From Longimicrobiales bacterium (lineage in GTDB: Bacteria > Gemmatimonadota > Gemmatimonadetes > Longimicrobiales > Gaopeijiaceae): a stretch of DNA of 32,498 nt. Every line of letters begins with the position of its first letter. Within the stretch, counting starts at the first letter, position 1. The notes under the pieces were generated by a model. That model made no database searches. It saw nothing but the letters and a program-made list of their open reading frames with translations, and was not told the DNA's origin. The DNA lies in the NCBI GenBank assembly GCA_028280525.1, contig JANQLR010000284.1, positions 1 to 32,498 on the forward strand. Direction: 5' to 3'. The translations under genes and the position numbers were made by a program. Shown here piece by piece: positions 8,269-14,558 of the stretch.

Positions 8269-8559
8269 CCGGTGCACTCCGTTTCGTTGAGCCGGCTCGG
8301 ACGCCTGGCGGTTGGAGGGGTGGCGAGGGCGCGTTCACGACGGGGCTCGCCTGTGTGCGTCTGAGAACCAATTATCGTTAGGGAAGGGTCCAGGTCGTCG
8401 CCACACCGGAGCGGAGTGCGTGTGGCGCCGGAGGGTTCGGCGCGCCGACTTCATGTCGAGGGGGGAAGTGATGCGGACGGGTGAGAATCGCGACACGCCG
8501 GCGGCCGTGCCTCCGTCCGGTCGATCTTTGACGGAGGCCACCGCCGGGGGCACGCACAG
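8269..8559. promoter_or_regulatory. Divergent intergenic region between the thioredoxin gene and the permease operon
   Basis: This stretch holds operator site 3 (8360-8379) and presumably both promoters. TATCGT at 8373-8378 could be a -10 for the permease operon, but no convincing -35 lies at the right distance. The 180 bases between the operator and the permease start are GC-rich with no clear gene. A long leader is therefore possible, but I could not assign a riboswitch. Confidence 0.5.
8360..8379 (+). promoter_or_regulatory. Candidate Zur/Fur-family operator (site 3)
   Basis: TCTGAGAACCAATTATCGTT has the same layout as the sites at 1020-1039 and 6153-6172. TGAGA, six bases, TATCGTT matches site 1 at 4 of 7 and 6 of 7 arm positions. 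It lies about 180 bases before the FecCD-type permease and 92 bases before the divergent thioredoxin gene. Confidence 0.45.
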
Positions 8560-9696
8560 ATGCCGACGGTAGTCCGCGCAGCAGCGGACTCCGCGCCGCC
8601 ATCGGTCGACGCGCGAGGGACGGGTCGGTCCGTGACTCCTCCGTCCCCAGGTGATCTTCGCGCCTCGCTTCGGCCGCTCACCTTCGGCCTGCTCCTCGCC
8701 GGGGTTGTCGGCCTCTTCCTCCTCGAGCTGATGATCGGCTCGGTGCACGTCCCCGCCGGCGAGGTCGTCCGCTACTTCCTGGGTGGCGAGACGACTGCGC
8801 CGGCGTGGGCGACGATTCTCCGGGAACTCCGGTTGCCCCGGGCGCTGACGGCGCTGATCTGCGGCGCCGCACTCGGAGCGGCCGGGCTCCAGCTCCAGAC
8901 GCTCTTCCGGAACCCACTCGCAGGTCCGTGGGCGCTCGGGCTGACCGCCGGGGCGCAGCTGGGGGTCGCGATCGTGGTCGCCACCGGGAGCGTGGTCGGG
9001 TCGGAGTTCCTGCGGCGCATCGCCTTCGTAAGCGACCTCGGGATGGTCGCCGGCGCCTTCCTGGGGTCGGGAACGGTGATGTTCATCATCGCCGTCGTCT
9101 CGCGGCGCGTGAGCACCATCACCCTCCTGGTGCTCGGGCTCATGCTCGGATTCTTCGCGCAGGGCATGGTGAGCGTCGTCCTCCACTTCACGACCGAAAC
9201 GCAGGGGCGCGTCTTCGCCTCGTGGAACGACGGGAGCTTCGCCGGCGTCCACTGGGAGCACTTTCCGGTCCTCCTCCCCCTGCTGGCGATCGGCCTTCTC
9301 GGTGCCCTCTCGATCGTGAAGCCGCTCAATGCCCTTCTGCTCGGGGAGCGCTACGCCGCGACGCTTGGCCTTTCGGTGGAACGTGCGCGCCTGATGGCTC
9401 TGGGCGGCGCCGTCCTCCTCGCCGCTCCCGTGACCGCCTACTGCGGTCCAGTGCTCTTCATCGGGCTCATCGTCCCACACATGGCGAGAGGGCTGTTGAA
9501 CACTTCGGATCATCGGGTCCTCATGCCCGCCGTCCTCCTGATGGGATCGCTCCTCGGACTCTCGGCCGACTTCGTCGTCCATCTCCCGTGGGAGCGACAC
9601 TTCCTGCATCTGAATGCCGTCAACGCGCTCATCGGCGCGCCCGTCGTGATCTGGGTCGTGCTGCGGAACCGTCAGATGCGCAGCATGGCGGTGTAG
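8560..9696 (+). CDS. FecCD/BtuC-type ABC transporter permease
   Basis: This 378-residue inner-membrane protein has about ten hydrophobic segments, the usual FecCD architecture. Family landmarks are LRLPRALTALICGAALGAAGLQLQTLFRNPLAGPWALG near the N-terminus and GPVLFIGLIVPHMARGL before the last helices. It forms the membrane channel, normally a homodimer, that takes a metal chelate from the binding lipoproteins and passes it to the cytoplasm. The first 40 residues are non-conserved and soluble; the ATG at 8560 has GGGGG upstream, but a GTG at 8632 is also possible. The ATPase starts four bases after its stop. It is the only permease of this type in the window, so three binding proteins may share it. 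Confidence 0.9.
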   Translation: MPTVVRAAADSAPPSVDARGTGRSVTPPSPGDLRASLRPLTFGLLLAGVVGLFLLELMIGSVHVPAGEVVRYFLGGETTAPAWATILRELRLPRALTALICGAALGAAGLQLQTLFRNPLAGPWALGLTAGAQLGVAIVVATGSVVGSEFLRRIAFVSDLGMVAGAFLGSGTVMFIIAVVSRRVSTITLLVLGLMLGFFAQGMVSVVLHFTTETQGRVFASWNDGSFAGVHWEHFPVLLPLLAIGLLGALSIVKPLNALLLGERYAATLGLSVERARLMALGGAVLLAAPVTAYCGPVLFIGLIVPHMARGLLNTSDHRVLMPAVLLMGSLLGLSADFVVHLPWERHFLHLNAVNALIGAPVVIWVVLRNRQMRSMAV

Positions 9697-9699
9697 CCG

Positions 9700-10737
9700 A
9701 TGTCGATGCTCCAACTCATCGATCTGTCGGTCGGCTATGGACGGGGAGAGCGTGCAACGGTCGTGGCGTCCGGGATCGACCGGCGACTGCACGCGGGGGA
9801 GCTGGTCTGCCTCCTCGGCCCCAACGGGGCGGGGAAGTCCACCCTGATGCGCACCGTCGCCGGGATGCAGGCGCCGCTGCGGGGCCGAGTCCTCATCGAC
9901 GACGGCGATGTCCACGCGATGGACGCCCGCGAACGCGCGAAGCTCCTCAGCGTCGTCCTGACCGACCGGGTCGAGGCCGGCCTGCTCACCGGATACGCGC
10001 TCGTCGGACTCGGGCGGTACCCGCATACGGGGTGGTCTGGGAAGCTCTCGGATCGCGACTGGGAGGTTGTCGAGGCGTGCATCGACCGAACCGGGGCCCG
10101 CGACCTCGCGCACCGGCACGTGAGCGACCTCTCCGACGGGGAGCGACAGCGGATCATGCTCGCCCGGGCTCTGGCGCAGGAGCCGCGCCTGATGGTCCTC
10201 GACGAGATCACGGCCTTCCTGGATCTGCCGCGGCGGGTCGATGCGATGCGCCTCCTGCGAAGGCTGGCCCGCGACACCGGCACGGCGATCCTCCTCTCCA
10301 CGCACGATCTCGACCTCGCGCTGAAGGCGGCCGATCAGGTCTGGCTCCTGCCGAGCGAGGGGCCCATGGTCGCAGGCGCGCCGGAGGACCTGGTCCTGAG
10401 CGGCGCCTTCGCCGCCGTCTTCGAGAGCGAGGGGGTCGAGTTCGACGCCCGCCTCGGGTCGTTCCAGCTCCACCGCAGATCGATCGCTGAGGTCGAACTC
10501 GTCGGGGGCGGGCTCGTCCGCGAGTGGACGGCCCGGGCGATCGAGCGACAGGGACTGGGCATCTGGGGCGGGCTGGGCGCGACACCGGGGATCCGCGTGG
10601 AGGTGCTCGACAACGGGGGAGGTTGGGAGCTGGAGATCGCAGGCGTCCGGGGTCGGGCGAGCTCGCTGGCCGATCTCGCGGAGCGGCTCCGCGGCGCGGA
10701 CGGCGCCCGGGACGCGGACGTCGAGGAGGCGCGATGA
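9700..10737 (+). CDS. FecE/BtuD-type ABC transporter ATPase with C-terminal extension
   Basis: This 345-residue ATPase drives the FecCD-type importer. Walker A is GPNGAGKST (40-48), the signature is LSDGE (144-148, a conservative variant of LSGGE), Walker B ends in LMVLDE (Asp168, Glu169) and the H-loop is STHD (His202). Typical FecE proteins are about 255 residues. Here about 85 extra residues form a small alpha/beta domain (VELVGGGLVREWTARAIERQ, WELEIAGVRGRASSLADLAE). Similar tails occur, as I recall, in metal-chelate ATPases of Bacteroidota; their role is unclear. The start follows the permease stop by three bases. The stop overlaps the start of the next binding protein (ATGA). Confidence 0.92.
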   Translation: MSMLQLIDLSVGYGRGERATVVASGIDRRLHAGELVCLLGPNGAGKSTLMRTVAGMQAPLRGRVLIDDGDVHAMDARERAKLLSVVLTDRVEAGLLTGYALVGLGRYPHTGWSGKLSDRDWEVVEACIDRTGARDLAHRHVSDLSDGERQRIMLARALAQEPRLMVLDEITAFLDLPRRVDAMRLLRRLARDTGTAILLSTHDLDLALKAADQVWLLPSEGPMVAGAPEDLVLSGAFAAVFESEGVEFDARLGSFQLHRRSIAEVELVGGGLVREWTARAIERQGLGIWGGLGATPGIRVEVLDNGGGWELEIAGVRGRASSLADLAERLRGADGARDADVEEAR

Positions 10738-11959
10738 GCCTCCGGGCGGAGAGGGCGGCTTTGGCGGGGTTCCTTCTCGCCGTCCTCGCCTGCGGAGGGG
10801 AGGAGACGGTGTCCAGGGGGGCGCCGGCCACCTCCGAGGCGCTTCCAACGCCCGCCGTTCCGTCCGTCGACTACGCGACCGGATTCCGCGTTGAGGCGGG
10901 GCCGGGGTACCGCGTCGTCTACGCATCCGCCGCCCCGGAGGCGTTGGAAGCTGGCGCCGAGCGAGAGTGGACGACCGCGCCCGATCGCATGGTCCTCGTA
11001 GCACGGGGGACCCGTCCGAGTCTTCCCTCGGAGCTCGAGACGCTCCCGCGTTTCGAAGTCCCTGTCGAGCGCGTGACCGTCAATCGCGACGCGGACGCGC
11101 TTCGCGTGAAGGCGCTCGACGCCCTCGACCGTCTCCGGGGGATCGGAGGCACAGGGATCTACGACGCGGACATCTCCGAACGGGTTCGTTCGGGCCGCCT
11201 CGGCGCGGTCGGCAGCGCGTTACACCGTACGACCAACACGGAGTTCCTACTCCTGGAAGAGATCGAAGCGGCCTTCTTCCGGGTGGCGAGCCTCGCCCAC
11301 GCTCAGCAGTTCGAGCGGCTGCGGGAGACGGGTGTGCCCGCTGTGCCCGTCTTCACCTGGGCCGAGCGCAGCTACCTCGGTCGGGCCGAGTGGCTGAAGT
11401 ACATCGCGCTCTTCCTTGGTGTCGAGGAGGAGGCCGATTCACTCTTCCGCGACATCGAGGCACGGCGGGATGCGCTCCTCTCGATCGTGGCCGACCAGCC
11501 CCCGGTGCCGGCCGTGTGGGCCTATCGATCCGGGGATCGATGGATCGTGCACCGGAACTCCCTCGAGTCCGAGCTGCTGCGGGATGCCGGGGGCGCGAAC
11601 GTCCTGGAGGATGCGGGCGCGGGCGTCTCCGAGGGACGCCGAGGCTTCACGGAGGGCGTTCCGATGACCGACGAGGAGTTCCTGATCGCGGCGCAGGAGG
11701 CCCGGTACTGGATCACCTGGGATCGCACCGACGCCGAGTGGCCTTCGCGCGCCTACCTGGAGCAGATCCCGGCCTATCGGGACGATCGGGTCTTCCACCA
11801 CCGGCTCCGACTACGCCCCGAGCAGGGGGCGACGATTGGTACGAGGGCGCCCAGGTCGACCCGACCGGGGTGCTCGCCGATCTGATGGCCCTCCTGCACC
11901 CGGACCGTCTCCCGGGGCACGATTTCGCATGGCTGGGGCCGTTGGGGCGGACGCGGTGA
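10734..11959 (+). CDS. Metal-chelate substrate-binding lipoprotein (paralogue 2), with a one-base frameshift
   Basis: This BtuF/FepB-like lipoprotein has lipobox LAVLAC (Cys20), IGGTGIYDADISERV in the first lobe and the connecting helix EWLKYIALFLGVEEEAD. The reading frame that starts at ATG 10734 goes out of register near 11824-11830, where a run of five G follows CA. It would then stop at 11885 with an unrelated tail. The conserved C-terminus (DDWYEGAQVDPTGVLADLMALLHPD) continues in the +2 frame to the TGA at 11957-11959. One extra G restores a 408-residue protein matching paralogues 1 and 3. The next gene starts with GTG overlapping that TGA, which argues the long version is the true one. 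The break is therefore a sequencing error or a very recent mutation; transcript slippage on the G run is a remote option. Confidence 0.8.
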
Positions 11960-13332
11960 GCCGCTTCACCCGTGCCCACGTCGTACACGCCCTCGGGGTC
12001 GTGCTGGTGGCGTGGGCGCTCCCGAGTGCGGGACAGGCGGTCCCCGAGCGCCTCGACGGTCTCGTGCTCGACGGTCGGCTCGAGGAGTGGGGCGAGCGCG
12101 CTCGCGGCGGGATCGCACGGACGCCCTCCGGACGGCACCTCGTCCTCCTCGCCCGGACCGAGAGTCCGATCCTCGCGCAGGCCGAGGGCACCCTCGCCGC
12201 CGTCTGGACCCCCGAGGACCCCGACCGCGAGGTGCGGTGGGACTTTCCGCGACGCCAGGGGTGGGGAGGACCGGACCCGCTCGTTCAGTCCGACATCGGA
12301 CTCGGCGTGCACCCCAACGTCCGCTCCTCCTCCTTCGAGCTGGCCTTCGAGGTCGGCGCTCTCGGACGCCGGCTCGGCGTCCGCCCCGGCGACGCGGTAC
12401 ACGTCCGCCTGCGTGACGGGGAGCGCACCCTGGTCGATCGCGAGATCGCGTGGCCCTCTCTCCCCTCTCCCCTGCCGGCGCAGGAAATCCCGGAGCGCTC
12501 GACGGGCGCGCTCCGCATCGTCGCGTGGAACCTCGAGAGCAACGCCCTGTTCGAGGCCGAACGGCGCCCTGCCATCGCCCGCGTCCTTGCGGCGCTCGAC
12601 GCCGACCTCCTCGTTCTGCAGGAGGTGTACGACTCGACCGCGGCCGTCGCCGGACGGGCGCTGGACACCCTTCTTCCGGGAGCCCTCGCCTGGCAGGCCC
12701 GCAAGGCGACCGACGTCCTTATCGCGGCTCGCAGCGAGCTGGGTCGCGGCCTCGACCTCGGCTACACCGACTGGGGTCGAGCGCTAGGGACGGTGTGGAG
12801 TGCTCCGGGCGGACCGGTCGTGGTCGTTGGGGTGCACCTCCCCTGCTGCACCGGCGGGGAGCCGCCCGCGGACCTGCGGCGCGCCGCCCTGCTCGAGGGC
12901 GTCGCCACCGTCGCACGCGCCCTCCCCCTCGATTCCGCCCCCGGGGCTCCCGCTCCGGTCCGTCTCGTCGTCGGCGACTTCAACCTCGTGGGCGCTGCGG
13001 ACGCGCTGGCCCCCCTGACGGAGCCGCGCGACGGAGACCTTCGCTTCACCGTGCTCGACGCCCCCCACCTCGACGGAGAGGAGACGCACACCTGGCTCCG
13101 TGCCGGCGGGCAGTTCACCCCCGGCCGGCTCGACTACGCCCTCGTCGACGCGGCCTCGGCCACCCGCATCGAACGCGTCTTCGTCCTCGACGACACCGAT
13201 CTGAATGTGGAGACGAGTGGCATCCGTCCCGGAGACGTCCTTCGCGCGAGCGACCACCTCCCGATCGTCGTCGACCTGCTCCCCGGGCCGGACGGAGCGC
13301 CCGACCACCCGCACCCGAGGAACGCGCCGTGA
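11956..13332 (+). CDS. Exported EEP-superfamily phosphoesterase with N-terminal beta-sandwich
   Basis: This 458-residue protein has a signal peptide (HVVHALGVVLVAWALPSAGQA). Residues of about 30-170 resemble a CBM9/DOMON-like beta-sandwich (LDGLVLDGRLEEWGE, AAVWTPEDPDREVRWDF). An endonuclease/exonuclease/phosphatase domain follows. Its catalytic motifs are IVAWNLESN, LLVLQEVYD, VVGDFNLVG, RLDYALVDA and SDHLPIVVD, the usual metal-binding and catalytic Asn, Glu, Asp/Asn and Asp-His set. It should hydrolyse phosphodiester or phosphomonoester bonds in the periplasm or outside the cell. GTG 11956 overlaps the stop of the previous gene and GTG 13329 overlaps its own stop, so it is fully embedded between two binding-protein genes. 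Why a phosphoesterase is here is unknown; releasing metal or phosphate from a ligand is speculation. Confidence 0.82.
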   Translation: MSRFTRAHVVHALGVVLVAWALPSAGQAVPERLDGLVLDGRLEEWGERARGGIARTPSGRHLVLLARTESPILAQAEGTLAAVWTPEDPDREVRWDFPRRQGWGGPDPLVQSDIGLGVHPNVRSSSFELAFEVGALGRRLGVRPGDAVHVRLRDGERTLVDREIAWPSLPSPLPAQEIPERSTGALRIVAWNLESNALFEAERRPAIARVLAALDADLLVLQEVYDSTAAVAGRALDTLLPGALAWQARKATDVLIAARSELGRGLDLGYTDWGRALGTVWSAPGGPVVVVGVHLPCCTGGEPPADLRRAALLEGVATVARALPLDSAPGAPAPVRLVVGDFNLVGAADALAPLTEPRDGDLRFTVLDAPHLDGEETHTWLRAGGQFTPGRLDYALVDAASATRIERVFVLDDTDLNVETSGIRPGDVLRASDHLPIVVDLLPGPDGAPDHPHPRNAP

Positions 13333-14558
13333 AGATGCCCCTGGATCGAACCGCCGTCGGCCTGCTCGCGTTGGTGTTGAGCGCCGGGGGCTGCCAATCG
13401 GAGGCCGGTGACCGGCCCGGTCCCGTCCCGGGCGGCGAGGCCACCGCCTCGACCGCGGACGCGAGCTGCCCCACACCGCGCCACGCCACGCACTTCCGAG
13501 TGACCTGCCGGGAGGGCGTGCGGGTCGTCGAGACCTTCGGAGAGATCACCTCCTTCCGTAGCCGGAACGAGGTCGAGGCGGTGAGTGATGTCGTGGTTCT
13601 CGTACCGCGCGGAGAGGCGATTCCGCCCTTCGTCTCCGAGCTCGACGACGCGCACGTGATCCGGGTCCCGGTGGAGAGCTACGCCGTCAACAACGACGAC
13701 ATCATGGGGCTGACGATGGATCTCGGTCTAGCCGACCGGATGCGGGCCGTGGGCGGACGGTCGATGTACGACGACGGGATCCGGGCCCGGGTCGAGGCGG
13801 GGGAGCTGGCCGAGCTGGGCTACTCGTGGCACCTTCCGCCCGACCTCGCCGTCCTCCTGGAGCGGGCACCCGAGGCCACCTTCCTGGCGATGGATTCGCC
13901 GCACAACGTGCCGGGGCTGGGACGCTCCCGGGAGATGGGCCTGCAGGTCGCCCCCACCTTCGTCTGGGCGGAGCGAACGGTGCTCGCCCGCGCAGAGTGG
14001 CTCCTCTTCTTCTCGATGTTCTTCGCGATCGAGGAGGAGGCACAGGCTCGCTTCGATGCGATCGAGGAGCGCTACCAGGCGCTCCGGGATCGGGCCGCAG
14101 CGGTCCCGGAGCAGCCCACCGCGATGTGGGGCTACTACGGGGGCTCGGGAGTCTGGTTCGTCATGACCAACAACCTCGAGTCCGGGCTCCTCGAGGACGC
14201 GGGAGCCCGGAACATCTTCGCGAACGATGGCGAGCTGCGCGCGGACGGAGAACGGTTCACCGGTGAGCGTCTACTGGTGGAGGGTGCCGGAGCCGAGCAC
14301 TGGATCATCGGGGACATCCACCAGGCCGATCTTCCGGCTGGCGACTATCTCGACTCCTTCGTGGCGTGGCGGGAGGACCGTCTCTACCACAACTACCTCC
14401 GTACCAAGTGGGAGCTGAACGGCTACGATTGGTACGAGGGCGCGACGGGGCGTCCGGACGAACTCCTCGCGGATCTCATCCACCTGATCCACCCCGATCT
14501 CCTCCCCGACCACGAGCTGAAGTTCATGGGTCGGTTCGACAGGGAGGCAGGGCGATGA
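13329..14558 (+). CDS. Metal-chelate substrate-binding lipoprotein (paralogue 3)
   Basis: This BtuF/FepB-like lipoprotein of about 409 residues has lipobox LSAGGC near residue 22. It carries VGGRSMYDDGIRARVEAGEL in the first lobe, ERTVLARAEWLLFFSMFFAIEEEAQARF as the connecting helix, and GYDWYEGATGRPDELLADLIHLIHPDLLPDHE at the C-terminus. It is clearly paralogous to the proteins encoded at 4807 and 10734. GTG 13329 overlaps the preceding TGA and has GAGGA six bases upstream; ATG 13335 is an alternative start. Its stop overlaps the ADOP start (ATGA). Several acidic and aromatic residues in the putative cleft differ from its paralogues (for example YYGGSGVWFVMTNN), which suggests a different ligand or ligand form. 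It probably docks with the same permease. Confidence 0.85.
   Translation: MKMPLDRTAVGLLALVLSAGGCQSEAGDRPGPVPGGEATASTADASCPTPRHATHFRVTCREGVRVVETFGEITSFRSRNEVEAVSDVVVLVPRGEAIPPFVSELDDAHVIRVPVESYAVNNDDIMGLTMDLGLADRMRAVGGRSMYDDGIRARVEAGELAELGYSWHLPPDLAVLLERAPEATFLAMDSPHNVPGLGRSREMGLQVAPTFVWAERTVLARAEWLLFFSMFFAIEEEAQARFDAIEERYQALRDRAAAVPEQPTAMWGYYGGSGVWFVMTNNLESGLLEDAGARNIFANDGELRADGERFTGERLLVEGAGAEHWIIGDIHQADLPAGDYLDSFVAWREDRLYHNYLRTKWELNGYDWYEGATGRPDELLADLIHLIHPDLLPDHELKFMGRFDREAGR

Noticed and set aside
8440-8545. Possible cobalamin riboswitch in the permease leader (GGGGAA and GGGTGAGAATC)
   Set aside because: Only two fragments resemble the consensus. The stem next to GGTG/AATC does not pair and the remaining conserved boxes are absent.
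8335-11004. Long minus-strand open frame opposite the permease and ATPase
   Set aside because: It is rich in Arg, Asp, Glu, Pro and His with no domain. It mirrors two well-supported plus-strand genes, as GC-rich DNA often does.
11836-11955. Longer N-terminus for the EEP protein
   Set aside because: The upstream stretch is Arg/Pro-rich and overlaps the conserved end of the binding protein. GTG 11956 gives a clean signal peptide and a stop/start overlap.
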